Origin: Planctomycetaceae bacterium
GTDB taxonomy: Bacteria; Planctomycetota; Planctomycetia; Planctomycetales; Planctomycetaceae
Reading direction: 5' to 3'
NCBI GenBank assembly: GCA_020426325.1
Contig: JAGQQG010000006.1
Coordinates: 1 to 64,000, forward strand
Length of the DNA stretch: 64,000 nucleotides
Shown: one piece after another, positions 56,601-64,000 of the stretch
Layout: the number at the start of each line of letters is the position of its first letter
Numbering within the stretch: the stretch's first letter is position 1
Notes under the pieces: generated by a model
Database searches by the model: none
What the model was told of the DNA's origin: nothing
The model's input: the letters and a program-made list of their open reading frames with translations, nothing else
Translations under genes and position numbers: made by a program

Positions 56601-57705
56601 TCATGTTGAGGTACTGCCGAATGTGTCCGAACGGCTGCTGCGTCAATTCGGCCTCTCGTTCCAATCGCCGCCGACGCGCACCGGTCAAGCCGTCCATCAG
56701 ACGGTTGTAAAACTCATCACGGCGTCTGGCGATGATGGGCAACAGCGATGTGAGCGAAACTGTCGAGTCGTGCGTCTCAGGTCCTGCACCGCTGATGGAC
56801 GATGCCATCAGAATCGTGCCGGACAGGGCTGCTGCTGCATCAAACAGTCGTTCTTCCCGTTCCACGTTTGATTGCTCGTTATCGACCCAACGGATCAGGG
56901 CATCGAGAATGATGCGGCGTAATACGAATCGTGTGTACAAGCCTTTGGTGTCGATCTGATGCGGGTCCCACTCGCCGAACAGGTAATTCGTCCGCTTGTT
57001 GACCGGGTGTGTCTGATCGTGTGCCCGCACATCGATCGCAAGTTCGTGCATCTGTTCCAGCTCGAAGTGTGCGGAAAACAGCAGGTCTTGAGGCGAATCG
57101 TGCAGGAACTGCAGTGTGGCGAGAATCAGATCATGATGATCTCCTGACGAGACTCCCGCTCCCTGAATGAAAATAGGCACACAGCGGAATCGTTCGTGCT
57201 CGTAGATTTCCATCTTGCGGCCATTCTCGAGCACGGCGACCGGTCGATACCCGACGAAGTCGTTGAGGTGCTGAACGGCCCCCTGCACGATCCGCCCGCG
57301 CTCGTCCCAGGGTTCGCCTTGCTGAAGGACCGCTTCAAACATTCGTCCCAGCAGAAAGGGAGCTTCAAACTCTTGCGGCTGCAGGTGGAACAATAAATCG
57401 GCATGGTGAGATCGATAGGCCGCAAGGCAGGCCCCCAACGTGAGGTCGATGACGGCCTCCGCCTGCGTGCAGTCCGCAAAGGCCGGAGATGCTCCGCGGA
57501 GGGCCTCCAACTCCGTACGAAGCCGCTTCTGCAACCGGACAGGTCGGTCGACAGTGCCAACCTCTGAGCAGAGCAGATCAAGATTCCGGTGAAACGCCGG
57601 TTCCGGCTTTCCTGTCGAGAAATTCAAGTGCCCCAAAATCTCGCGTGCTGCTGTGGCACGGTCATCGGCCCCGGGCGAGAGTTCGGTCGGATCTGTCGAC
57701 GCCAT
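53641..57705 (-). CDS. Very large orphan protein, 1354 residues
   Basis: No domain is recognised. The protein lacks signal peptide and membrane segments, is acidic and mostly helical, with repeat-like helical stretches (for example VQYRELAYLFARMGYSEAAR and FECEIQCRVGAARGFLDRGR) that resemble TPR/HEAT-like solenoids. A central acidic linker (WPEEGESEPEPDDEENLYG) splits it into two halves. The Lys/Arg-rich C-terminus (LRRRTKKGKSRG) is followed by an acidic end. The ATG at 57705 has AGGAAA six bases upstream. It is likely a planctomycete-specific scaffold protein. Confidence 0.8.
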   Translation of the reverse strand: MASTDPTELSPGADDRATAAREILGHLNFSTGKPEPAFHRNLDLLCSEVGTVDRPVRLQKRLRTELEALRGASPAFADCTQAEAVIDLTLGACLAAYRSHHADLLFHLQPQEFEAPFLLGRMFEAVLQQGEPWDERGRIVQGAVQHLNDFVGYRPVAVLENGRKMEIYEHERFRCVPIFIQGAGVSSGDHHDLILATLQFLHDSPQDLLFSAHFELEQMHELAIDVRAHDQTHPVNKRTNYLFGEWDPHQIDTKGLYTRFVLRRIILDALIRWVDNEQSNVEREERLFDAAAALSGTILMASSISGAGPETHDSTVSLTSLLPIIARRRDEFYNRLMDGLTGARRRRLEREAELTQQPFGHIRQYLNMTVASYGARQVQYRELAYLFARMGYSEAARRQALVIPSASARFECEIQCRVGAARGFLDRGRIEEAVDAVTEAEDLLHRGIECGSLVDPWNILGFHGQFPLFTSREDAIPDGRIETLMLLMDDLFSIYARCLGEAAAMGETQMREDISRRFLDLAEWWDRFGSDVIEDLPDVSGHESWESASQVSTVLNEWRKAGESAGDIGFWRQHVERFHSAQSYAQVIEALLAKGDSVAAMGLLMQWLSQIDEVGFESPRDSIFAMLIRWMRLPPDTNGESTTSRPMTLRRMFDFLEANAGDFWSVPSLEAAVGIARAGQDDSSELAWPEEGESEPEPDDEENLYGAAYEHVTFRDSADDGTWGDTLDDGFDLQNTEFELINRTLEPRIKFLNAVSQMWQMAAISLTSDKWDPKSEEAGQVQNSVGDWVRTLRGWQTDLMNLMKAVWTHTIATPSGDHDANLEFDIQWQVKLYVMHQLIVTVIGCRHAERLLQSCLSNKDTLCRDDEQERQIVELLGHVVRGEADEVMRLLPEWVASVKQKQQLLYVPLEHSGSPQSVLNVQMLQTTIRFLLASMPRLGLLRGTFHLLQAVFTMERNSRPNGPAITEFDRAFQVALRRSLETVVISAASWDTDQSSGSLEETLVEQVQQALGPFQDLWLKHSETMRLSAVDADGPHRGVDWDAVEEFVQTYGGDLFHASQLTLGNVRAILRMGISHYLDFLLKEQDPLRPIKLIQDLEQNKVDRDDAEWCLEFIYSVVVDRFDRFVEYNTTTTQSDYGEKFHCLLDFLRLEAQYDRDAWNLIPLKIAHEVLAREGHAEAAFIWEQLCEEHASEQAEEYVQEYRRLAQHHGMRMPAIADHLNERFVKPLAVNRMVSLVQKAIEDARISPGTSVAFGKLEAEVDEYLQDSWGSGVDVPEWLQSLGSEVDRVELDSGGGRPGPTADIILPQTRLSRATLMDELDTLEKPLRRRTKKGKSRGTSTETSPQDEHDEKSS

Positions 57706-57949
57706 GAAGTTTCCTGTTGTCACAATCAAAAGTCGGCCGTGACATTCACCGTCAAAGGTGAATCAACGCAATCCTTGCATCCGTCAGCAGCGGTCAAAAG
57801 TGAGTAACTATTGTCGTTCAGGTGGCTCAGCCGGTAAAGCCCGTCATGCCTCGCGAACCGCTTGGTTTGTCGAAAATCCCGCCGAGATGAGCGAAAGCTG
57901 TTCGCCTGCTATGATTTCAGACTTGCGAGAGACACCACGGAGAACCTGA

Positions 57950-58774
57950 ATGACTGCTGAGACACTGAAAATATTGATCATTGGAGCCCACCCGGACGAC
58001 TGCGACCTGCACGCGGGGGGCACAGCCGCTCTCTGGCGCGGGCATGGGCATGACGTGCGATTCGTCAGCGTAACCAACGGCGAGTCGGGACATCACCAGA
58101 TGTCGGGCGAAGAACTGGTTACCCGTCGCCGCAACGAGGCAGCCGCGTCCGGGGCAACGCTCGAGATCCGGTACGATGTGCTCAACAATCGTGACGGCTA
58201 TCTTCAACCGACCATTGAAGCCCGTTTTGAGATCATTGCCCTCATTCGTCAATACAATCCGGATCTGATTCTGACGCACCGACCGAACGACTATCACCCC
58301 GACCATCGCTACACATCGCAACTCGTCTGTGACGCAGCCTATATGGTCACGGTGCCACCGATCGTTCCTGAGGTGCCCGCCCTCCGCGACAATCCGATCA
58401 TCGCCTATCTGTCGGACACCTTCGAGCGACCCTATCGCCTCGCTCCAACGGTCGCAGTCGATATCGAACCGGTGCTCGACAAGGTCGTCGCCATGCTCGA
58501 TTGCCACGAGTCACAGTTCTACGAGTGGCTCCCCTACAACATGCGTCGCGAAGACGAAGTGCCGAGCGATCCCGACGAACGCCTGAAGTGGCTCAAAGGT
58601 TTCTACCTCGGCTGGATCGACTCCTTTGCAGACCGTCACCGCGATCTTGTCATCGCCACCTACGGTCCCGAACGCGGTCGCACCATCCGCTATATCGAAG
58701 CCTTCGAACCCTGCGAATACGGCGCCCCCCTCAACGAAGCGGCCATCAAACGCCTGTTCCCCTTCGTGCCGTGA
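57950..58774 (+). CDS. PIG-L family (LmbE-like) deacetylase
   Basis: The 274-residue protein has the zinc-dependent deacetylase motifs: IIGAHPDDCDLHAGG (the AHPDD metal site, residues 11-20), SVTNGESGHH and THRPNDYHPDHRYTSQL with the second His pair. It removes acetyl groups from GlcNAc-type sugars in glycolipid, mycothiol-like or antibiotic pathways; the substrate is unknown here. It is a single gene, divergent from the giant orphan gene. Confidence 0.93.
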   Translation: MTAETLKILIIGAHPDDCDLHAGGTAALWRGHGHDVRFVSVTNGESGHHQMSGEELVTRRRNEAAASGATLEIRYDVLNNRDGYLQPTIEARFEIIALIRQYNPDLILTHRPNDYHPDHRYTSQLVCDAAYMVTVPPIVPEVPALRDNPIIAYLSDTFERPYRLAPTVAVDIEPVLDKVVAMLDCHESQFYEWLPYNMRREDEVPSDPDERLKWLKGFYLGWIDSFADRHRDLVIATYGPERGRTIRYIEAFEPCEYGAPLNEAAIKRLFPFVP

Positions 58775-58829
58775 TGCGCCTCATCCCCCGCTTGCGGATT
58801 ACCAAGACGAAAATCGAGCAACAGTTCGA

Positions 58830-60101
58830 TCACCGTCCATACCAAGCACACAGCTTCGCGATGTCGCCCATCTGGGCGAGGTTCCTTACGCGGCGGCGGA
58901 AGCCCCACGTGCCGAAGGCGGGGGAGTAACCGTGATTATGGTCAGCGATGGTGATCGCTTTGACGATGTCGTCACGCGTGAGTGAAGTCCGCTCGTCACT
59001 CGCGGCAAGCCAGCGGGCGATCCAGAGCACGGACGGATACACCAGTACCAGGCTGTGCACTCCCTCCACGAAGGGAACGCCATAAAAGGGTCGACCAAAG
59101 AAGTGCATCCCCTGCACTTTCACACGGAAGTAGCGGGTGAACATCTCCTCCGCCTCTTCAGGAAGTTGGCCGAACGGTTCTTCCAGCTTGCTGAACGGCA
59201 CTTCGCGAAAACAACTCTGCACAGCGGGGACCGTGCCGCGACCACGTGTGAGGGCCAGCGCCATCTGTAGCAAACGCCAGCGACCGCGCAAGGAACGATC
59301 ATCCGCGTAGGTGTCCTTCCGTGCATACTGTCCAGCCAGCAATCGAAACTGGGACCGACCGATCCTTGACGGTGGTGCGATGTCACCAATCGGCGTCTGT
59401 TTACCAAACGCATCGACGGACGCCGATGCGATGATCTCCCAGAATTCCCGCAGACGTTCGCCGGACAGCTTGTCAAACTTCGACTGCTCGATCAGTCCGA
59501 CCCAGTAAAGTACCCGCAACAGTTTGATCAGCACTGGCGCATCATCGGCTGCGAACAATCGATCGAGCACCTCGACTGCAGGCAACAGGTCGGACCAGCC
59601 AAGCCGCGTGCCGGGTGACAACTCGGGCGGCTCCGCGTCGCGCACATTGGCGGGCACCACCTGATTGGCGTACCCGCGGATCTCCTTGCGATTCGACGAG
59701 ACCGGTTGCCCAAGGTTCTGCACGACCGACGGACAACTGAACCGGACACTCACCGCGACCTTGCTTCCGGCAGGGTGAAATGCATAAGGGTAGATGCGAC
59801 ACGCCAGTGGCTTGGCCGGCTCGCCGTATTTCGCATGAATCCGGCACAACCCCTCGTCGTTGAGGAACACACATGCCCCGTTCGGTTGCGACAGCCGGAA
59901 CCACGTTTTCCCCGGCCAGGTTCCCTCTTTGACGAACAATTCCTGCCCGGTCGGGATGCCGTCCGCCTCGGTCCACTGCTGCTTCTCGATGCGGGCCTTG
60001 TCTTCGTCAGTGACAAAGATGCCGTGCTGCTTGCAACACTCGCTGCACGAGTGGCAGTTCCAGTTCTGGATCGTCGGCAGTTCGAGAGAGAAGTGTGACA
60101 C
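58830..60101 (-). CDS. YkgJ-type cysteine-cluster (Zn/Fe) protein
   Basis: The roughly 423-residue protein begins VSHFSLELP and soon carries the cluster CHSCSECCKQHG, with further Cys in CVFLNDEGLCRIHAKYG and LACRIYPYAF, which form the CxxCxxCC...C...C pattern of the YkgJ/UPF0153 family. These bind a metal centre of unknown role. The rest is helical. The start is placed at GTG 60101 because the frame upstream runs through a hairpin repeat. It follows the E1-like gene on the same strand. Confidence 0.85.
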   Translation of the reverse strand: MSHFSLELPTIQNWNCHSCSECCKQHGIFVTDEDKARIEKQQWTEADGIPTGQELFVKEGTWPGKTWFRLSQPNGACVFLNDEGLCRIHAKYGEPAKPLACRIYPYAFHPAGSKVAVSVRFSCPSVVQNLGQPVSSNRKEIRGYANQVVPANVRDAEPPELSPGTRLGWSDLLPAVEVLDRLFAADDAPVLIKLLRVLYWVGLIEQSKFDKLSGERLREFWEIIASASVDAFGKQTPIGDIAPPSRIGRSQFRLLAGQYARKDTYADDRSLRGRWRLLQMALALTRGRGTVPAVQSCFREVPFSKLEEPFGQLPEEAEEMFTRYFRVKVQGMHFFGRPFYGVPFVEGVHSLVLVYPSVLWIARWLAASDERTSLTRDDIVKAITIADHNHGYSPAFGTWGFRRRVRNLAQMGDIAKLCAWYGR

Positions 60102-60131
60102 AGAGTTTAGAGTTAAGGGTTGTAAGTTGCC

Positions 60132-60158
60132 AAGCCCACGGGCTACGCCCCGTGGGTC
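60132..60158. repeat. Hairpin repeat, copy 2
   Basis: Arms CCCACGGGC and GCCCCGTGGG surround CTAC; matches the copy at 49006-49032 in 26 of 27 bases. It lies between the E1-like gene and the YkgJ-type gene, in their shared transcript, where it could stabilise or pause RNA. Confidence 0.8.
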
Positions 60159-60172
60159 AACGACATCAGCGA

Positions 60173-61216
60173 TCAATGTCCAACATACCGGGCATACAGT
60201 CCACGCGCCTCGGCCAGATCTTCGGTTCCGGTAATAATGGCACGCCCATCCCGAAACACGGTGATCTCCCGCTCAGGATCAGCGACACGCAACCGCAACA
60301 GGAACGCATTCTGTGTGACTTCGCCGCTCTCTTTCAGACGACTGGCGAGATCGCTGAGTGACAGAACACCCGGTTCGCTGGGTGATAGTTGCACTGCATT
60401 GCGTCCGCAGAGGATCGTCGTGCGTGAACCACGACTACCGTTGAGCCACAATCGCTCACCGCCGACGCACGCAAGGCACTGAGTCTGTTTCGAGAGTCCC
60501 TCCATCTTCAGGCGACGATAGCTCCCGTCCCAGACATCGAGAATCGTGAGCACGGGTTCGATCAGCTCGCGGTGCCCCGACAGGATCTTGAGTGCTTCGA
60601 CGACCTGAAGAGAGGCCACGATGTTGACTGCCGGTCCGATGACCCCCGCAGTGTCGCAGGTGTCCGTGGTGCCCGGATCGGGGACATCCTCCATCAGACA
60701 TCGCAGACAGGCCGTCTGACCCGGAACGATGGCCATGACCTGACCGTGCGTGCCCACGCATCCGCCGTTGATCCAGGGAGTTCCGGTTTCCAATGCGACG
60801 TCATTGATCAGAAATCGCACTTCGAAATTATCCGTCCCATCAACGATGACGTCCACCCCCTCAGCAAGTTCGCGGATGTTGGTGTGATTGACGTCCGCGA
60901 CATGCGGTTCCACGGTGATCGTGCTGTTGATGTGCCGCAGTTTGTTGGCTGCGGCCACTGCTTTGGGGAGCTGGGACTCGACATCCCGCTCGTCGTACAA
61001 AACCTGTCGCTGCAGGTTCGTGATGTCGACAAAGTCGCGATCGACAATTCGCACCAGTCCAACACCCGCCCGGACCAGTTGATCCGCGATGACCGATCCC
61101 AAGGCTCCGCACCCGACGACGAGTGCACGTCCGGCGCAGATTCTCCGCTGTCCCTCTTCGCCGATACCGTCAAAGAGAACCTGCTTGCGATAGCGTGGGT
61201 TGATGTCAGTCATCAA
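60173..61216 (-). CDS. MoeB/ThiF-type E1 adenylyltransferase
   Basis: The 347-residue enzyme adenylates the C-terminus of a ubiquitin-like sulfur carrier. Motifs: RYRKQVLFDGIGEEGQRRI, VVGCGALGS (ATP site), DRDFVDITNLQRQVLY with catalytic Arg and Asp, a zinc site formed by CLRCL and CLACVGG, and TDTCDTAGVIGPAVNIVAS, where the Cys of MoeB/ThiF lies. The C-terminal about 90 residues form an extra, rhodanese-free domain. No ThiS or MoaD gene is nearby. It heads the YkgJ-type operon. Confidence 0.93.
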   Translation of the reverse strand: MMTDINPRYRKQVLFDGIGEEGQRRICAGRALVVGCGALGSVIADQLVRAGVGLVRIVDRDFVDITNLQRQVLYDERDVESQLPKAVAAANKLRHINSTITVEPHVADVNHTNIRELAEGVDVIVDGTDNFEVRFLINDVALETGTPWINGGCVGTHGQVMAIVPGQTACLRCLMEDVPDPGTTDTCDTAGVIGPAVNIVASLQVVEALKILSGHRELIEPVLTILDVWDGSYRRLKMEGLSKQTQCLACVGGERLWLNGSRGSRTTILCGRNAVQLSPSEPGVLSLSDLASRLKESGEVTQNAFLLRLRVADPEREITVFRDGRAIITGTEDLAEARGLYARYVGH

Positions 61217-61301
61217 ATATCGTCAGTCTATTTAGCCGATTTGGTTCACTAGAGACTATCATAGGCGTTAGGCCTCAGTTGACGCATCTGTTGTGTCATA
61301 C

Positions 61302-62861
61302 TTACTCGGGAACGTCGCGTTCCGTCGGTGACACCTCGGGGGACGTTGTGTCCGTTTCGCGCAATCCACCCTCAGCTCGTCCTCGTGCCCACTTTTCGAC
61401 CACTTCCAGCCGCTGCATCCCCTTCGCATAGTACGGAGAGCCGAGCGAGTCCTCATGGGCCTGATACGCCTGCTGCCTGAGATCTCGCCAACCTTTTTGC
61501 GGATGAACTGTCCCCAGCGAGATCAGCAGGTCAAGAAGTGCATCGGCCAGTAACTGATGCCCTTTGATGGACGGGTGGACGTGATCGACCAGCCACACGC
61601 CATCCACGATGCCGTCCGGCGAGACGCCGGCAAACAATGTCTGTGCATCACAAAGCGGCACCCCTGTCTCCTCTGCGATCTCGAACACGGCCTCATGCAT
61701 CGGCTTGAGGATGCGTAATGGGCAGATGTCCTCATCCTTTGCCCGCACAAAGGTTGTTCGAGCCTCGTCTTTGCGCCCTGCTCGATCGTAGCATCGAGCC
61801 AGGTTGTACAGACCTCCAGCATGCTGCGGATCGATCTCGCACGCCTGCTCGAACAGACGGATCGCCTCCGCGATATCCGGTAACTTTTGGGTGAGTTGCG
61901 CGCATGACAGATCGCAGAGAGTTTCCCATTGATCGAGTTCTTCGGCAGACAGATCACTCCGGTGCTCCGCCTTGAACGGAGGGCAGTCACGCAAATTGCT
62001 GACCGGATTCACAAGAACGACCGGGACGCCCGCTGCCTGCGTCAGTTCCACCATCCGGTTCAGGTTGAAGCGATACTGCTCGATGATGTCTTCTCGCCAT
62101 GCTTCGTCACGGTGGTAAGCGTCCAGCCCCCCGCGTTCGTCCAAGAGGGCATCCACTTCAGCTGGCAGCAAAGGACGTTGGTCGAGCCCGTCTGATTCAG
62201 CCTGCGTGAGTTGTAACCAGCCGTTTCTCAAGACATGGAACGAGCGGAGTTCATCCGCCGCAGCGATGGCGTGATTGACCCATTCCCTGCGATGTCTGAT
62301 GTGTTCAAAAGACCGGTCCTCCAGAAACTCGTTGTGACCGGTGTAGAGAATGATCATGTCGGGCTGATAAGTCAGCACCTCCTGCAGGATCGGGATCAGC
62401 CGGTACGTGGCATACGATACGCCTCCACAGTTGATCACATCCCAGCGTCGATCCGGCTGGGCCGCCTGCATGCCAAGCTCCAGCCAGGTGGTGAATGAAG
62501 TCTCGATGGCAAAAGGACGCCCCTGCACTGTCGAACCGCCGAGGCAGAACACTCGAAACTCATCCGCCGGTTTCTCGGCTGCGAAGCTGTCGAACCGAAA
62601 AAAGGTCCGGCGAGACAACGGAATTTCATAGCGATCTCCCCTGTCGTTGAGCACAAACAACGGGTGCACCGCCTTGAACCCCACAAACCGATCGACCGAG
62701 AGATCGGGTCGTCCCCATCCCATCAGTCTGCAAGTGAGTTCAAAGAACAGGAACGGAGCCAATCCCAGCGCGATCGCGACGCACCGCAACAACCACTTGC
62801 GTCGCGGTCTGGACGACGCCGTGGATCGATCGTTCTGCGAAGTCATGGTTGCTTCAGTCAT
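61302..62861 (-). CDS. Membrane-anchored SGNH hydrolase with TPR segment
   Basis: The 519-residue product has an N-terminal anchor (WLLRCVAIALGLAPFLFFEL). The SGNH/GDSL blocks are LGGSTVQG (Ser nucleophile), TGHNEFLE (Asn block) and DHVHPSIKGH (catalytic Asp-x-x-His). A TPR-like insertion of about 80 residues (LFEQACEIDPQHAGGLYNLARC) lies before the last block. Such proteins de-esterify lipids or polysaccharides at the cell surface. Substrate unknown. Confidence 0.9.
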   Translation of the reverse strand: MTEATMTSQNDRSTASSRPRRKWLLRCVAIALGLAPFLFFELTCRLMGWGRPDLSVDRFVGFKAVHPLFVLNDRGDRYEIPLSRRTFFRFDSFAAEKPADEFRVFCLGGSTVQGRPFAIETSFTTWLELGMQAAQPDRRWDVINCGGVSYATYRLIPILQEVLTYQPDMIILYTGHNEFLEDRSFEHIRHRREWVNHAIAAADELRSFHVLRNGWLQLTQAESDGLDQRPLLPAEVDALLDERGGLDAYHRDEAWREDIIEQYRFNLNRMVELTQAAGVPVVLVNPVSNLRDCPPFKAEHRSDLSAEELDQWETLCDLSCAQLTQKLPDIAEAIRLFEQACEIDPQHAGGLYNLARCYDRAGRKDEARTTFVRAKDEDICPLRILKPMHEAVFEIAEETGVPLCDAQTLFAGVSPDGIVDGVWLVDHVHPSIKGHQLLADALLDLLISLGTVHPQKGWRDLRQQAYQAHEDSLGSPYYAKGMQRLEVVEKWARGRAEGGLRETDTTSPEVSPTERDVPE

Positions 62862-63051
62862 TCATGGATCATCCTACGCGATCAATCGTGTCACTACATC
62901 AGGGATGACAATGCGTTTTTTTCATTTGGTATCTCATTGGGCAATCCTCGCAAACTCCTCTTGCCTCGGTTGCGATACCAGAGTCAGCATTCGCGCAACG
63001 TGTGCCCCATTGGATGAGGCACGACCTCCCCGACTCAGCAAGGATGTCCGC

Positions 63052-63348
63052 ATGTCAGTTGCGAAGCCGAACGGCACAAAAGTTGTCCTCCCCCGGACGG
63101 GAGCCGATGAGTTCTGGCAGACCGTTCACGATCACTACGCAGGCGACGATGCCCGCAAATGGAAGTATCTTGCGATGCTCGCTCTCCGCGAAAACGCCGG
63201 CTGGCCACTCGATCGAATCGGTAATGTGTTCGGTCATCCCAAGGGGCACATCACCCGCTGTCTGCGTCGCATCAAGGAAGAACTTCGCGGAAACTTCCGC
63301 AGATCTCCCGACTTCCTCGAACTGTCCGATGACAACTTCGAGTTGTGA
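63052..63348 (+). CDS. Small helix-turn-helix protein, 98 residues
   Basis: The ATG at 63052 has AAGGA about eight bases upstream. The protein contains an HTH-like segment (MLALRENAGWPLDRIGNVFG, then GHITRCLRRIKEELR) of the sigma region 4 or terminase small subunit type. It probably binds DNA. It is followed after 33 bases by the ParB-like gene, a pairing often seen in phage or mobile regions. Confidence 0.75.
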   Translation: MSVAKPNGTKVVLPRTGADEFWQTVHDHYAGDDARKWKYLAMLALRENAGWPLDRIGNVFGHPKGHITRCLRRIKEELRGNFRRSPDFLELSDDNFEL

Positions 63349-63381
63349 TCGTCCCCGCTTCCTCTCCTACGCCAATCCGTT

Positions 63382-63972
63382 ATGAAATTGCAGAGTCTAC
63401 CTGTCTCCGATCTGATTCCCGCCCCGTACAATCCACGGATTTCGCTTCAACCCGGAGATGTCGCGTTCGAGAAGCTCAAGCGATCACTGGATGAGTTTGA
63501 TCTCGTCCAACCGATCGTCTGGAACCAGCGCACGGGCCATGTCGTCGGCGGCCATCAACGACTGGAAGTGCTCAAGCATCAAGGATGTCAAGAGGTCGAC
63601 TGTGTCGTGGTCGATCTGTCCCTGGAGCGTGAGCAGGCCCTGAACATCACGCTCAATAACACATCCGTCGCCAGTGATTGGGACCCGGACAAACTCGTCG
63701 ACCTGCTCGATGAGCTGCACGAGCTCCCGGACTTCGACGCCACGCTGACCGGCTTCGACGAACAACAACTGCAGGATCTGCTCCTCGCACCAGACCCCTC
63801 CTGTGCAGATGGCTGGCAACCACCCGATGACGATGATTCATCACTCGATCGTATCCGGGCAACGCTCGAAATCCCGCTCGACCGCTGGGATGAGGTGAAA
63901 CAGACTCTCGATCAGATTCTCGGTGATGAGCCGTCCCTCACACTCCACGTCCGACTCCCGACTCACAAGTAG
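63382..63972 (+). CDS. ParB N-terminal-domain protein
   Basis: The 196-residue product has the ParB/Srx-like domain: VSDLIPAPYNPRIS, LKRSLDEFDLVQPIVWN, GHVVGGHQRLEVLKHQG (the GGHQR motif that binds nucleotide) and ALNITLNNTS. It lacks the DNA-binding HTH of chromosomal ParB, which marks the short type found with phage methylases or terminases. The C-terminal about 80 residues carry an acidic linker (WQPPDDDDSSLD) and a helical tail. It is the last gene in the window. Confidence 0.9.
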   Translation: MKLQSLPVSDLIPAPYNPRISLQPGDVAFEKLKRSLDEFDLVQPIVWNQRTGHVVGGHQRLEVLKHQGCQEVDCVVVDLSLEREQALNITLNNTSVASDWDPDKLVDLLDELHELPDFDATLTGFDEQQLQDLLLAPDPSCADGWQPPDDDDSSLDRIRATLEIPLDRWDEVKQTLDQILGDEPSLTLHVRLPTHK

Positions 63973-64000
63973 GATGGATCTCCAGATCCGTCCCGATGGG

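Noticed and set aside
57821..57840. tRNA-like D-arm sequence GGTGGCTCAGCCGGTAAAGC
   Set aside because: No matching acceptor stem, anticodon arm or T-arm could be placed around it.

Overview
The window looks like chromosomal DNA of a planctomycete (Planctomycetota, most likely a member of the Planctomycetales). This rests on gene content rather than a marker gene. It carries an ECF sigma factor next to a membrane Ser/Thr kinase, a SpoVG protein with an inserted zinc ribbon next to ispE, a sulfatase and an FGE-like protein, a lone formyltransferase (Ftr) of the tetrahydromethanopterin C1 pathway, secreted beta-propeller and terpene-cyclase-like proteins, a 1354-residue orphan protein, and many exported proteins of unknown function. 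The GC content is moderately high. Genes are on both strands, often singly or in two- to three-gene groups. No rRNA, convincing tRNA or CRISPR array was found.

Layout. 1-370: right end of an IS5-family insertion sequence cut by the window edge. 385-5850: cstA, hflX, an anti-sigma kinase / STAS pair, miaA. 6024-10057: a degenerate primase-helicase, manA, a small lipoprotein and a stand-alone receiver protein. 10191-14232: trpF (apparently starting at ATT), pepA, an SRPBCC protein, a small membrane protein, a thioredoxin-like protein. 14359-19731: sigma factor plus kinase, then ftr and a GT-C-like membrane protein. 19711-24110: a secreted beta-propeller protein, then an accessory stretch with an unknown 253-residue protein, an unusual serine recombinase and hairpin repeats. 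24200-25854: ispE-spoVG. 25925-36216: exported proteins, an alpha/beta hydrolase divergent from a sulfatase, an M48 protease with TPRs, and an O-acetylhomoserine sulfhydrylase. 36237-42715: a SUFU-domain protein, a roughly 1-kb stretch without a supported gene, a TPR-like protein, a Ca2+/Na+ exchanger and a beta-barrel/beta-helix surface protein. 43075-48100: a second beta-propeller protein and a rearranged RHS toxin locus with a probable immunity gene. 48150-53559: an EboB-like TatD hydrolase, a GNAT protein, two adjacent secreted cysteine-rich proteins, an FGE-like protein, a DEAD-box helicase. 53641-62861: the giant orphan protein, a PIG-L deacetylase, a YkgJ-type cysteine-cluster protein overlapping a MoeB/ThiF-type E1 enzyme, and an SGNH hydrolase. 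63052-63972: a small HTH protein and a ParB-like protein, possibly the edge of a mobile element.

Functional links visible from position are local: pepA-trpF (stop/start spacing suggests coupled translation), sigma factor-kinase, ftr-GT-C (directly abutting), ispE-spoVG (an order also known in Firmicutes), RHS toxin-immunity (overlapping stop/start), and YkgJ-E1. The strongest candidates for something new are the trpF ATT start, the catalytically degenerate primase-helicase, the MerR-HTH/serine recombinase/D5-type winged-helix fusion, the permuted RHS cassette, and the pair of secreted cysteine-rich proteins, one of them metallothionein-like in composition.
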